The notes under the pieces were generated by a model. The model was not told where the DNA came from, searched no databases, and saw nothing but the letters and a program-made list of their open reading frames with translations. Both the position numbers and the translations under genes were made by a program. Shown here in pieces: positions 19,391 through 28,246 of a stretch of 64,000 bases of DNA (position 1 is its first letter; each line of letters begins with the position of its first letter). This DNA is from Flavobacteriia bacterium (GTDB lineage: Bacteria > Bacteroidota > Bacteroidia > Flavobacteriales > Flavobacteriaceae): positions 124,001-188,000 of the forward strand of contig RDYL01000002.1 of assembly GCA_004293165.1 (NCBI GenBank). Reading direction: 5' to 3'.

Positions 19391-21157
19391 CTAAAATGTA
19401 TTTAATAATTGTATGAGGTTAATAACGTCTATTTTGCAAAGTTGTTGTAACTCAAAAACCGTTCCATGTTCTACAAAAGAATCGGGAACTCCGAGATGGA
19501 TGATGGATTTATTTAAATTATTTGTTGCAAGAATGGCACTAATTTGTTCGCCAAAACCACCTTTAATCACGCCATCTTCAATTGTAACAATGTGGTCGTG
19601 TTCATTTATAATTGATTTAACAGCTTCTAAATCCAATGGCTTTATAAATGGAAAATGAAAATGCGAAAAGAAACTTGGATTTTCAACCTCATTTAAAGCT
19701 TTCGTTACATTATTTCCAATGGTTCCAGTAGACAAAACAGCTACTTTAATTCCTTTTTTAAGCTCTTTTATCTTTCCAATTTGAATCTTCTCAAAAGGTT
19801 GTTCCCAATTTACGTTTTCGCCTCTTCCTCTAGGATAGCGTATTGCAATCGGATGATTTAATCCTTCTGAAGCGGTAAACATAATATTTCGCAACTCAAT
19901 TTCGTCTTTTGGAGCAGCTATTATCATATTTGGAATACAATTCAAATAAGCCATGTCAAAAACGCCATGATGGGTGGCGCCATCTTCACCTACCAAACCT
20001 GCTCTATCCAAACAAAAAATAACTGGTAAATTCTGCAAAGCCACATCATGAATTACTTGGTCATAGGCACGTTGTAAAAAAGTGGAATAAATATTACAAA
20101 AAACTACCATTCCTCGTGTTGCCATTCCGGCAGCTAGAGTAACAGCGTGTTGTTCAGCAATTCCAACGTCGATTGCGCGTTTTGGAAAAGTTTCCATCAT
20201 ATATTTCATAGAACTTCCTGATGGCATTGCTGGAGTTATTCCAATGATTTTTTCGTTTTGCTTCGCTAATTCGACTAATGTATGTCCGAAAACATCTTGA
20301 AATTTTGGAGGTAAATGCGATTCATCTTTTGGATGAATTTTTCCGGTTTCAGCATCAAATTTTCCTGGCGCATGGTATTTTACTTGGTCTTCTTCGGCCA
20401 ATTGTAATCCTTTGCCTTTGGTGGTAATTACATGCAAGAATTTTGGACCTTTAACCGATTTTAATCGTTCTAATTCTGAAATCAGTTTTGGAAAATCATG
20501 TCCATCTATTGGTCCCGAATAATCAAAATTCAAGGATTTTATGATGTTATTTTGTTTTGGATTTTTTCCTTCTTTAACAGCTGTCAAATAATTTTTCAAA
20601 GCACCAATACTTGGATCAATTCCAATGGCGTTATCGTTCAAAATTACCAATAAATTTGCATCGGTAACACCCGCGTGATTTAATCCTTCAAAAGCCATTC
20701 CACTTGCAATGGAAGCGTCGCCAATTACTGCAATGTGATGTTTTTCAATTTCTCCGTTTAATTGAGAAGCCAAAGCCATTCCTAAAGCTGCCGAAATTGA
20801 TGTTGAAGAATGCCCAACGCCAAACGTATCATAAACACTCTCACTTCGCTTTGGAAAACCTGAAATTCCGTTTAGTTCTCTATTGGTATGAAAAATGTCG
20901 CGTCTTTCTGTTAGAATTTTATGTCCGTAAGCTTGATGACCTACATCCCAAACCAATAAATCTTCTGGTGTATTGAAAACATAATGCAGTGCAATCGTTA
21001 ATTCTACAACACCTAAACTTGCTCCCAAATGCCCTTCTTTTTTGGAAACAATATCAATGATAAAGTCTCTCAATTCTTTGGCTAATTGAAGCAATTGATT
21101 TTCAGGAAGTTTCCTTAAATCGATAGGATTGTTAATTTTTGAAAGCAAATTTTCCAT
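19391..21157 (-). CDS. dxs: 1-deoxy-D-xylulose-5-phosphate synthase
   Basis: This 588-residue cytoplasmic enzyme condenses pyruvate and glyceraldehyde-3-phosphate, the first step of the MEP isoprenoid route, using thiamine diphosphate. The N-terminal half has DVGHQAYGHKIL and the ThDP/Mg motif GDASIASGMAFEGLN. The pyrimidine-binding domain has DVGIAEQHAVTLAAGMA and LDRAGLVGEDGATHHG, with the transketolase C-terminal domain at the end. It is slightly shorter than the E. coli enzyme (620), as usual in this phylum. DUF3078 follows immediately; tadA is divergent across 42 bp. Confidence 0.97.
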   Translation of the reverse strand: MENLLSKINNPIDLRKLPENQLLQLAKELRDFIIDIVSKKEGHLGASLGVVELTIALHYVFNTPEDLLVWDVGHQAYGHKILTERRDIFHTNRELNGISGFPKRSESVYDTFGVGHSSTSISAALGMALASQLNGEIEKHHIAVIGDASIASGMAFEGLNHAGVTDANLLVILNDNAIGIDPSIGALKNYLTAVKEGKNPKQNNIIKSLNFDYSGPIDGHDFPKLISELERLKSVKGPKFLHVITTKGKGLQLAEEDQVKYHAPGKFDAETGKIHPKDESHLPPKFQDVFGHTLVELAKQNEKIIGITPAMPSGSSMKYMMETFPKRAIDVGIAEQHAVTLAAGMATRGMVVFCNIYSTFLQRAYDQVIHDVALQNLPVIFCLDRAGLVGEDGATHHGVFDMAYLNCIPNMIIAAPKDEIELRNIMFTASEGLNHPIAIRYPRGRGENVNWEQPFEKIQIGKIKELKKGIKVAVLSTGTIGNNVTKALNEVENPSFFSHFHFPFIKPLDLEAVKSIINEHDHIVTIEDGVIKGGFGEQISAILATNNLNKSIIHLGVPDSFVEHGTVFELQQLCKIDVINLIQLLNTF

Positions 21158-21186
21158 TTCAGGACAAAAGTAAGAATTGGTTATCG

Positions 21187-21194
21187 TATTTTTG
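21187..21194 (+). promoter_or_regulatory. Candidate -7 element of tadA (TATTTTTG)
   Basis: This matches TAnnTTTG and ends only 5 bp before the tadA ATG at 21200. If it is the promoter, the transcript would be leaderless or nearly so. No TTG is found at the right -33 spacing. Confidence 0.4.
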
Positions 21195-21199
21195 TACTT

Positions 21200-21640
21200 A
21201 TGGAGAATATTTTTACCGACGAATATTTTATGAAGAAAGCCTTACTGGAAGCCGAAGTAGCTTTTGAAAAAGGCGAAATTCCTGTTGGAGCTGTTATTGT
21301 TATAGATAATAAAGTCATTGCTCGTACACATAATTTAACCGAATTGTTGCACGATGTTACCGCTCATGCCGAAATGCAAGCCATAACTAGCGCAGCCAAT
21401 TTTATAGGTGGAAAATATTTGAAAGATTGTACTTTATATGTAACCTTAGAACCTTGCCAAATGTGTGCAGGCGCTTTGTACTGGTCGCAAATTTCTAAAA
21501 TTGTTTTTGGTGCTTCCGATGAAAATCGTGGATTTCAAAAAATGGGAACGCAATTACATCCAAAAACTCAAGTCGTTTCAGGAGTTTTAGAAAAAGAATG
21601 CAGCGATTTGATGAAGGCTTTTTTTAAAAATAAAAGATAG
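21200..21640 (+). CDS. tadA: tRNA-specific adenosine deaminase (TadA)
   Basis: This 146-residue cytidine-deaminase-fold protein makes inosine at the wobble position of tRNA-Arg(ACG). The zinc site is seen in VTAHAEMQAI (His and the proton-shuttle Glu) and LEPCQMCAGALYWSQI (two Cys ligands). Length and the N-terminal segment YFMKKALLEAEVAFEKGEIPVGAV are typical of TadA rather than a free-base or nucleoside deaminase. It is divergent from dxs. Confidence 0.94.
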   Translation: MENIFTDEYFMKKALLEAEVAFEKGEIPVGAVIVIDNKVIARTHNLTELLHDVTAHAEMQAITSAANFIGGKYLKDCTLYVTLEPCQMCAGALYWSQISKIVFGASDENRGFQKMGTQLHPKTQVVSGVLEKECSDLMKAFFKNKR

Positions 21641-21721
21641 TTTTCAAAGTGACTTAAAATTTCGTAACTTGGTATACCTTTTGATGTTGCATTAGAAAAC
21701 AAACTAATTTCTAAAAAAGTT

Positions 21722-22483
21722 ATGGAAAACAGATTAAAATCAACGTTAATTATTGGAATTTCAATAATTATCTCCGCATTTATTTTAGGTTCAGCATTTA
21801 AAAATCGTAATGAAAATTTGGATACTATTTCCGTAATTGGATTGGGAACCAAAGATTTTGTTTCAGATGAAATTTTATGGTCGGGAAGTTTTACAACTAA
21901 AAGTTTTGATATCAAAGAAGCATACAATAAAATGATTTCTGATCAAAAAATTGTTTCTGATTTCTTTTTGAATAAAGGTTTTAAGAAAGAAGAATTTACT
22001 TTTGGAGCGGTACAATTCAACAAACGTTTTAGAGAAGTTAGAACTGAAAATTCAGAAGTAGCTTACCAAACAAAATACGAACAAGTTTTTGACGGGTATG
22101 AAGCTACCCAAACGATTTCATTTTCGGCTAAAAAGAATCCAGAATTAATGAAACGAATTGAAGAAGTATCTAGTAAAACTTCTGAATTAATTAATTCGGG
22201 AATTGAATTATCTTCAAATTCTATTCAATATACGTATTCCGATTTACCAAGTTTAAAACATAGTTTGATTCAAAATGCGTCAAAAGATGCTAGTGAGCGT
22301 GCTCAAAAAATTGTAAGCACTGCAGATGGAAGTTTAGGGAAATTAAAATCGGCAAGTATGGGTGTTTTTCAAATTACAGGGCAAGGTTCTACCGAAGAAG
22401 ATAGCTACGGCGGAAACAATGATACCTATAGCAAAAACAAAACAGCTAGAATTACTGTGAGATTGGAATATATATTAGATTAA
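21722..22483 (+). CDS. SIMPL domain (DUF541) membrane-anchored protein
   Basis: This 253-residue protein starts with one hydrophobic anchor (about 8-25; TLIIGISIIISAFILGSAF), followed by a SIMPL/DUF541 domain (about 35-250) with the typical start ISVIGLGTKDFVSDE. The domain is expected in the periplasm. SIMPL proteins are linked to envelope or stress roles, but no precise function can be given. It ends in a shared terminator with the convergent rng gene. Confidence 0.85.
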   Translation: MENRLKSTLIIGISIIISAFILGSAFKNRNENLDTISVIGLGTKDFVSDEILWSGSFTTKSFDIKEAYNKMISDQKIVSDFFLNKGFKKEEFTFGAVQFNKRFREVRTENSEVAYQTKYEQVFDGYEATQTISFSAKKNPELMKRIEEVSSKTSELINSGIELSSNSIQYTYSDLPSLKHSLIQNASKDASERAQKIVSTADGSLGKLKSASMGVFQITGQGSTEEDSYGGNNDTYSKNKTARITVRLEYILD

Positions 22484-22502
22484 GTTTCTAATTTCAAGAC
22501 AC

Positions 22503-22539
22503 AAAAAAACCGCTATTCTTTCGAGTAGCGGTTTTTTTT
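22503..22539. terminator. Bidirectional intrinsic terminator between the SIMPL gene and rng
   Basis: Arms aaccgcta (22508-22515) and tagcggtt (22526-22533) with a 10-base loop are flanked by A-run and T-run, serving both converging genes. Confidence 0.85.
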
Positions 22540-22557
22540 ACAGGATACATCCCGGTA

Positions 22558-24108
22558 TTATTTTACTATAATTTCGTTTCCTTCTTTGTCGAAGAAATGA
22601 AACTCTAGATACGTGTAAGCGTCACGAGGTATAATTTTCACCCATTTTTTATATTCGAAAAACCATTTCGAACGTAATGATGGAAAACCTTTAGTAAGGT
22701 ATGCTGCCACAAACGGATGCACGTTAAGTACAACTTTTTTATGGTCTTTTATAATGCGTTCAAGGTCAGTTGCAATTTTGTCAACAATTAAAATAGGAGC
22801 TTCAATTTCCCCATGTTCATTATTGGGGTCTTCTTCTCTTGTTTTAATGTTTACTTCTGGTCTGACTCTTTGTCTAGTTATTTGAATTAATCCAAATTTG
22901 CTAGGAGGCAAGATTTTGTGCTTGGCCTTATCGTCACTCATTTCTTCTCTTAAGAAATCATATAAAACTTTGCGGTTTTCTGGATTTTGCATATCAATGA
23001 AATCCACCACAATAATTCCGCCCATGTCTCTAAGTCTCAATTGACGAGCTATTTCAGCTGCGGCAATCGTGTTAACTTCAAGTGCAGTATCTTCTTGGCT
23101 GGTTGCTTTGCTTGAACGATTTCCACTGTTAACGTCTATAACGTGTAACGCTTCAGTGTGTTCAATAATTAAATAAGCACCTTTGCTCATGGAAACTGTT
23201 TTTCCAAAAGACGTTTTTATTTGTCGTTCAATATGATATTTCTCAAAAAGAGGTGTGTCTTTAGACTGATAGTGTTTTACGATAGACACTTTATCCGGAG
23301 CTATTTCTTGCAAATACTCCTTCGTTTCTAAATACAAATCTTCGTCATCTACATGAATACAAGTAAATGTATCATTAAATACATCTCTTAATATAGATGA
23401 AGCTTTGTTTAACTCTCCTAAAACTTTGGATGGATGATGTGCAGTCTGTAAACGACGACTCATCGACATCCATCTTTCTAGAAGCGTTTGTAGATCTTTA
23501 TCAAGTTCGGCTACTTTTTTGCCTTCGGCTACTGTTCGCACAATAACGCCGAATCCTTTTGGTTTAATGGATTGAACCAGTCTTTTTAGTCGATCTTTTT
23601 CTTCTCTAGATTCTATTTTTTGAGAAACAGAAACTCGGTCTGAAAAAGGAACTAAAACCACGTATCTTCCTGCTAAAGAAATCTCAGAACTAATTCTGGG
23701 ACCTTTTGTAGAAATAGGTTCTTTTACCACTTGAACTAAAATCGACTGATTTGGACTTAAAATATCCATTATAGATCCGTCTTTGTTGATTTCAGCTTCA
23801 AAAGGAAAATTTTTGAGTGAATAATCTTTTAATTTACCTGCGCTTACAAGTTTAATAAATTTCATCAATGAAGGAAGGTTTGGACCTAAATCATGATAAT
23901 GCAAAAAAGCATCTTTCTCATAACCTAGATTCACAAAAGCGGCATTTAAGCCAGCAACGGGTTTGCGTATTTTGGCAATAAAAATATCACCAACAGCAAA
24001 ATCGCTTTGTTTTTCTTCTTCTTTGTGTAATTCAATTAGTTTTCCATCTTTTAATAAGGCAAAATCTACAGCGTCTGAACCTGATCGAATAATTAATTCT
24101 TTGTTCAT
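22558..24108 (-). CDS. rng: Ribonuclease G/E family endoribonuclease
   Basis: This 516-residue RNase has an S1-like RNA-binding domain near the N-terminus (about 36-120; GDIFIAKIRKPVAGLNAAFV) and a catalytic core with paired metal-binding aspartates Asp325 (HVIDVNSGNRS) and Asp369 (GGIIVVDFIDM), matching the RNase E pair by spacing. It lacks the long disordered tail of RNase E, so RNase G is the better name. I prefer the ATG at 24108 (MNKELIIRS), the usual flavobacterial start, over the ATG at 24117, which adds three residues. It acts in rRNA processing and mRNA decay. Confidence 0.94.
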   Translation of the reverse strand: MNKELIIRSGSDAVDFALLKDGKLIELHKEEEKQSDFAVGDIFIAKIRKPVAGLNAAFVNLGYEKDAFLHYHDLGPNLPSLMKFIKLVSAGKLKDYSLKNFPFEAEINKDGSIMDILSPNQSILVQVVKEPISTKGPRISSEISLAGRYVVLVPFSDRVSVSQKIESREEKDRLKRLVQSIKPKGFGVIVRTVAEGKKVAELDKDLQTLLERWMSMSRRLQTAHHPSKVLGELNKASSILRDVFNDTFTCIHVDDEDLYLETKEYLQEIAPDKVSIVKHYQSKDTPLFEKYHIERQIKTSFGKTVSMSKGAYLIIEHTEALHVIDVNSGNRSSKATSQEDTALEVNTIAAAEIARQLRLRDMGGIIVVDFIDMQNPENRKVLYDFLREEMSDDKAKHKILPPSKFGLIQITRQRVRPEVNIKTREEDPNNEHGEIEAPILIVDKIATDLERIIKDHKKVVLNVHPFVAAYLTKGFPSLRSKWFFEYKKWVKIIPRDAYTYLEFHFFDKEGNEIIVK

Positions 24109-24169
24109 GCGGTACATTTTTATCTGTTTGTGCTAGGTATTTGATGTTTTGATGCTGGGTGATTTGTTT

Positions 24170-24197
24170 CATCCATCATCTAACATCCATCATCTAA
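24170..24197. repeat. Two tandem copies of a 14-bp repeat
   Basis: catccatcatctaa occurs at 24170-24183 and again at 24184-24197, with a partial third start. It lies upstream of rng. No function is apparent. Confidence 0.7.
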
Positions 24198-24286
24198 CAT
24201 TTTCACAGATGGATTAAATAATAATTTTACAGGATTTTTCCCGATAATCAATGTTGAATTGATTAATTTCAATGAACTTTTTTCTA

Positions 24287-24323
24287 AAAAAGAAAAAGTA
24301 GTTTTAAACTACTTTTTCTTTTT
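24287..24323 (-). terminator. Terminator hairpin overlapping the end of the 30-residue ORF
   Basis: Two 18-base perfectly complementary arms surround one central base. On the minus strand the left arm contains the last Lys codons and the TAG stop (24309-24311) of the small basic ORF, and the right arm is T-rich. Terminator and coding sequence therefore share bases. Confidence 0.7.
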
Positions 24324-24401
24324 ATGACGGTTTGCTCTCGCTCTTTTCTTACGTTTGTGAGTTGCTACCTTATGTCTTTTTCTTTTTTTACCACTTGGCA
24401 T
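24309..24401 (-). CDS. 30-residue highly basic protein, probable ribosome-associated protein
   Basis: This short ORF begins MPSGKKRKRHKVATHKRKKR and ends in four Lys, with 18 Lys/Arg residues among 30. The ATG is at 24401 and the TAG at 24309-24311. It lies between rng and the HU gene. From memory, an almost identical small ORF is conserved in many flavobacteria, which supports translation. The composition resembles tiny ribosomal proteins such as THX or bL36-type. It might correspond to the extra large-subunit protein bL38 reported from the Flavobacterium johnsoniae ribosome structure, but I cannot confirm that from sequence. That it is a real gene is likely; its function is inferred. Confidence 0.7.
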   Translation of the reverse strand: MPSGKKRKRHKVATHKRKKRARANRHKKKK

Positions 24402-24433
24402 AACATGTTGGTGTTTAGATTAATAATTTATTT

Positions 24434-24727
24434 TTATACTGTAACTTCTGTTTTTTCTTTAACGCTTTCTACAAACACTTTAGCAGGTTTAAATGCTGGG
24501 ATGTTGTGTGCAGGGATTTTAATTGTAGTATTTTTAGAAATGTTTCTTCCTGTTTTTTCAGCTCTTGTTTTGATAATAAAACTACCAAAACCTCTTAAAT
24601 AAACATTGTCACCAGTTTCTAATGAATTTTTTACTTCTTCCATAAAAGTCTCAACAGTTGCCTGAACATCTCCTTTTTCAAGCCCTAATTTTTCTGAAAT
24701 TTTCGCTACGATATCTGCTTTCGTCAT
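24434..24727 (-). CDS. hup: HU-family DNA-binding protein
   Basis: This 97-residue nucleoid protein has the full HU fold: helical dimer core (MTKADIVAKISEKLGL, then VETFMEEVKNSL) and beta-arms with GFGSFIIKTRAEKTGRN, and the AHNIPAFKPAKVF signature after the arm. It bends and compacts DNA as a homodimer. A good primary promoter lies upstream at 24769-24800. The 30-residue basic ORF follows 32 bp downstream and may be co-transcribed. Confidence 0.95.
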   Translation of the reverse strand: MTKADIVAKISEKLGLEKGDVQATVETFMEEVKNSLETGDNVYLRGFGSFIIKTRAEKTGRNISKNTTIKIPAHNIPAFKPAKVFVESVKEKTEVTV

Positions 24728-24768
24728 TTTCTTTCGTATTTAATATATTGTGTATTTTTTTGAGTTTG

Positions 24769-24800
24769 CAAATATAAGAATTAAAAAAACAATAAATCAA
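24769..24800 (-). promoter_or_regulatory. Primary sigma promoter of the HU gene
   Basis: On the minus strand TTG (24798-24800), a 21-bp spacer and TATATTTG (24769-24776) match the Bacteroidota consensus TTG-N(17-23)-TAnnTTTG. The leader would be about 35-40 nt. Confidence 0.75.
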
Positions 24801-24858
24801 TCATAATTGATTAAATTTTAATTACTAAAGATTTATTTTTGTTGCTCAATAAAAAAAC

Positions 24859-25908
24859 ATGGAATTTTCTAACTCTTTAATTCATTGGTATTTACAAAAT
24901 AAGCGCGAATTACCTTGGCGAAACACCACAAATCCGTACTTAATTTGGCTATCAGAAATTATGCTTCAACAAACAAGAGTGGCACAAGGTTTACCCTATT
25001 TTTTAGCATTTACAGAAACATTTCCAACTGTTTTTGACCTAGCAAAAGCCGAAGAAGAAAAAGTTTTAAAACTTTGGCAAGGATTAGGCTATTATTCTAG
25101 AGCTCGAAATTTACACGCTACGGCAAAGTTTATTGCCAACGAATTAAATGGCGAATTTCCTGACAACTACAATGAACTTCTCAAATTAAAAGGAGTTGGC
25201 GAATACACCGCTGCCGCAATTGCTTCTTTTTCATTTAACGAACCGGTAGCTGTTGTTGACGGGAATGTTTTTAGAGTTTTGAGTCGTTATTTTAATATTG
25301 ATAGCGATATTTCGGATGGAAAAACTAAAAAGGAATTTCAAAATTTAGCACAAGAAGTTTTACCTATTAACAACCCTGTGCTTTTTAATCAGGCAATCAT
25401 GGAGTTTGGTGCTTTACAATGTGTGCCTCAAAATCCAAATTGTAATTCTTGCATTTTTTCATCTTCATGCGCTGCTTTACAATACAATAAAGTAACGCAA
25501 TTACCTGTAAAAAGTAAAAAAACCAAGGTAACCAATAAGTTTTTTAATTATTTAGTTTTAAAAGATGTTGATGGAAATTTTATAGTTCAAAAACGTGAAG
25601 GAAAAGGAATTTGGGAAAATTTATACGAATTTCCGTTAATAGAAACCAACGAACTAGTATCCGAACTTGATATTATGAATCAATGCGCCGAAATGAAATT
25701 TTACAATCAAAAACCGGAAGAGATTATTATATTAAATCCACAAATTATTCAACATAAATTATCCCATCAAAATTTACATATTCGTTTTTTTCAATTAAAT
25801 TTTGACGTAAAATTACCTGATTCAAAACCACTTTCCGAAATTAATAAACTTCCATTTCCTATTGTAATTCATAATTTTATGACCTCAAATTATTTTAATT
25901 CGTTATAA
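24859..25908 (+). CDS. mutY: A/G-specific adenine glycosylase
   Basis: This 349-residue base-excision repair enzyme removes adenine opposite 8-oxoguanine. It has the helix-hairpin-helix glycosylase domain with catalytic Glu33 (LSEIMLQQTR) and Asp134 (VVDGNVFRVL), and a 4Fe-4S loop with Cys188, Cys195, Cys198 and Cys204 (C-x6-C-x2-C-x5-C). A C-terminal NUDIX-like domain (about 230-349) recognises 8-oxoG. It is followed 37 bp later by ssb and then gldE-gldD. A TATTTTTG -7 element lies at 24834-24841. Confidence 0.96.
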   Translation: MEFSNSLIHWYLQNKRELPWRNTTNPYLIWLSEIMLQQTRVAQGLPYFLAFTETFPTVFDLAKAEEEKVLKLWQGLGYYSRARNLHATAKFIANELNGEFPDNYNELLKLKGVGEYTAAAIASFSFNEPVAVVDGNVFRVLSRYFNIDSDISDGKTKKEFQNLAQEVLPINNPVLFNQAIMEFGALQCVPQNPNCNSCIFSSSCAALQYNKVTQLPVKSKKTKVTNKFFNYLVLKDVDGNFIVQKREGKGIWENLYEFPLIETNELVSELDIMNQCAEMKFYNQKPEEIIILNPQIIQHKLSHQNLHIRFFQLNFDVKLPDSKPLSEINKLPFPIVIHNFMTSNYFNSL

Positions 25909-25945
25909 ATTATTACTTTTGATTAACTCTTATAAATTATAAGCC

Positions 25946-26347
25946 ATGAACGGAACATTAAATAAAGTTATACTAATAGGTCATTTAGGTGACGAAGTAA
26001 AAATGCACTACTTCGAAGGAGGCAATTGTATTGGACGTTTTCCATTAGCCACCAACGAAGTGTATATTAACAAAACCACAGGAGAGAAAATTACTTCTAC
26101 TGAATGGCATAATATTGTTGTTCGAAATAAAGCAGCTGAAATCTGTGAAAAATATCTTTCTAAAGGCGATAAAATATATATCGAAGGACGCATAAAATCA
26201 CGTCAGTGGCAAGCTGAAGATGGCGCAACTAAATATACTACAGAAATTCAAGTTACCGAATTTACGTTTTTAACCACTAAGAAAGATACTGATTTAAGTA
26301 AATCATCTCTTCCAACAGGAAGTGCTCCAGATGATTTTAATGTTTAA
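25946..26347 (+). CDS. ssb: Single-stranded DNA-binding protein
   Basis: This 133-residue OB-fold protein has typical SSB segments: NKVILIGHLGDEVKMHYFEG at the start, WHNIVVRNKAAEICEKYLSKG and IYIEGRIKSRQW. The C-terminal tail ends in DDFNV rather than the usual DDxPF, but is still acidic, short and hydrophobic. It is needed for replication and repair. It lies between mutY and gldE; a TACTTTTG -7 element is at 25914-25921. Confidence 0.95.
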   Translation: MNGTLNKVILIGHLGDEVKMHYFEGGNCIGRFPLATNEVYINKTTGEKITSTEWHNIVVRNKAAEICEKYLSKGDKIYIEGRIKSRQWQAEDGATKYTTEIQVTEFTFLTTKKDTDLSKSSLPTGSAPDDFNV

Positions 26348-26362
26348 CTAAATTTATAAAAT

Positions 26363-27652
26363 TTGGATCCTGATCCTGCCAGTTTACTTCATACGATAGA
26401 TTTTGATTTCATTTTTGGAATAATTGCAATAATTATGCTCCTTGCTTGTTCTGCTTTTATTTCAGGTTCAGAAGTGGCGCTTTTTTCTCTGTCACAAAAA
26501 GATGTTGACGAAGTTCAAAATAAAGACTTTAACAAGGGTTTGCTTATTTCAAGATTATTAGAAAAACCAAAAAAATTACTTGCAACAATTTTGGTAGCCA
26601 ATAATTTTGTTAATATTGCTATTGTTATCATTTTTTCTTCTTTTAGTGGTAGATTTTTTAACGAAATTGAATCTTCTGCTTTACGATTTACGTTTGAAGT
26701 AGTTTTAGTTACTTTCTTTATTTTACTTTTTGGAGAAGTTTTACCAAAAATCTATGCCAATAGAAACAATATTTTTTTCGCAATGAAAGTTGCTGTTCCC
26801 ATATCTATTTTAAACAATTTATTGTCGCCTATAAGCGTTCCTATGCGAAATGGAATTCATTATATTGAGAAAAAACTGAGTGTTCAAAAAGGGAATTTTT
26901 CGGTGGACCAACTTTCACAAGCTTTAGAATTAACTTCGCAATCTGACACAACAGATGGAGAACAAAAAATATTAGAAGGCATTGTAACTTTTGGAAATAC
27001 AGAAGTTCGCCAAGTAATGAGTCCCAGAATTGATGTATTTGCTTTGAATATTGAGCAAGAATTTAAAGAAATAATGCCCAAAATTATTGAGAAAGGGTAT
27101 TCAAGAATTCCGGTTTACAACGAAAATATTGATCAAATTGAAGGGATTTTATTTATCAAAGATTTAATTCCTTACATAGACAACAACGATTTTAATTGGG
27201 TAGAATTATTGCGCGACCCTTTCTTTGTTCCAGAAAATAAAAAACTAGATGATTTATTAAAAGATTTTCAAAGCATGAAAAGTCATTTAGCAATTGTTGT
27301 TGATGAATATGGAGGAACTTCGGGAATTATTTCTTTAGAAGATGTTTTAGAAGAAATTGTGGGTGATATTAGTGATGAATTTGACGACGAAGATTTAATT
27401 TATTCTCAAATTGACGACAATAACTATTTATTTGAAGGAAAAATTAGCTTGAAAGATTTTTATCGAATATTAGATGTAGACGAAGATGAGTTTGAAAAAC
27501 AAAAAGGGGAAGCAGAAACATTAGCTGGATTCTTACTCGAAATTTCAGGAAATTTTCCAAAGAAAAGACAAAAAATAACGTTTCATAACCTTATTTTTAC
27601 CATCGAAAATGTTGACAAACGAAGAATAAAACAAATAAAAGTTACGTTATAG
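26363..27652 (+). CDS. gldE: Gliding motility/T9SS-associated membrane protein GldE
   Basis: This 429-residue inner-membrane protein has a TTG start (MDPDPASLLHTIDFDF), chosen because it gives the known GldE N-terminus. It has a CNNM/DUF21 transmembrane region (about 15-180), a pair of CBS domains (about 205-330; MSPRIDVFALNIE, then VVDEYGGTSGIISLEDVLEE) and a CorC/HlyC-type C-terminal domain (about 345-425). GldE supports GldD and the T9SS/gliding machinery in Flavobacterium. The ssb-gldE-gldD order matches the known flavobacterial arrangement; gldD starts 5 bases downstream. Confidence 0.94.
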   Translation: MDPDPASLLHTIDFDFIFGIIAIIMLLACSAFISGSEVALFSLSQKDVDEVQNKDFNKGLLISRLLEKPKKLLATILVANNFVNIAIVIIFSSFSGRFFNEIESSALRFTFEVVLVTFFILLFGEVLPKIYANRNNIFFAMKVAVPISILNNLLSPISVPMRNGIHYIEKKLSVQKGNFSVDQLSQALELTSQSDTTDGEQKILEGIVTFGNTEVRQVMSPRIDVFALNIEQEFKEIMPKIIEKGYSRIPVYNENIDQIEGILFIKDLIPYIDNNDFNWVELLRDPFFVPENKKLDDLLKDFQSMKSHLAIVVDEYGGTSGIISLEDVLEEIVGDISDEFDDEDLIYSQIDDNNYLFEGKISLKDFYRILDVDEDEFEKQKGEAETLAGFLLEISGNFPKKRQKITFHNLIFTIENVDKRRIKQIKVTL

Positions 27653-27656
27653 TATC

Positions 27657-28214
27657 ATGATACAAAATATATTGAAATTAAGCTGTTTAGGTTTGTTTTT
27701 GGGGATGATTTCTTGCGGAGATGAAACAATACCAAAACCTAAAGGACATTTGAGTTTAGAATATCCAAAAGCAAAATATTCTAAATTGAATTCTGATTGT
27801 ACGTTTACTTTTGAAAAAAACGATTTGGCTAACATAAAAGATAAATCATGTGCTTTCGAGATAAATTATCCAAAAATGAAAGCCACAATTTATCTAACTC
27901 ATAAATCGGTTAATAATGACATTGATAAATTATTACGTGACGCTCAAACACTAACCTATAATCATGTTGTAAAAGCCGACGACATTATAGAGCAGCCTTT
28001 TATTAACGAAAAGACAAAAGTATATGGAATGTTCTATGAAGTAGGCGGAAATGCAGCAACAAACGCACAGTTTTACGCCACCGATAGTACAAAAAACTTT
28101 ATAGTAGGAAGTGTTTATTTTTACGCAAAACCTAATTTTGATTCTATTTTACCAGCAGCACAATATCTAAAAGCAGATATGCGAAGAATTATGGAAACGC
28201 TAAAGTGGAAATAA
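27657..28214 (+). CDS. gldD: Gliding motility lipoprotein GldD
   Basis: This 185-residue lipoprotein has signal MIQNILKLSCLGLFLGMISC (Cys20), followed by GDETIPKPKGHLSLEYP, which is typical of GldD. It is required for gliding and T9SS function in Flavobacterium johnsoniae. It is the last gene of the mutY-ssb-gldE-gldD run and is followed by a strong terminator. Confidence 0.94.
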   Translation: MIQNILKLSCLGLFLGMISCGDETIPKPKGHLSLEYPKAKYSKLNSDCTFTFEKNDLANIKDKSCAFEINYPKMKATIYLTHKSVNNDIDKLLRDAQTLTYNHVVKADDIIEQPFINEKTKVYGMFYEVGGNAATNAQFYATDSTKNFIVGSVYFYAKPNFDSILPAAQYLKADMRRIMETLKWK

Positions 28215-28246
28215 AAAACGCCCTGATTTTCTCAGGGCGTTTTTTA
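28214..28246. terminator. Bidirectional intrinsic terminator between gldD and the HMA gene
   Basis: Arms aacgccctga (28217-28226) and tcagggcgtt (28232-28241) with a 5-base loop, flanked by A-run and T-run. It serves both convergent genes. Confidence 0.88.
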
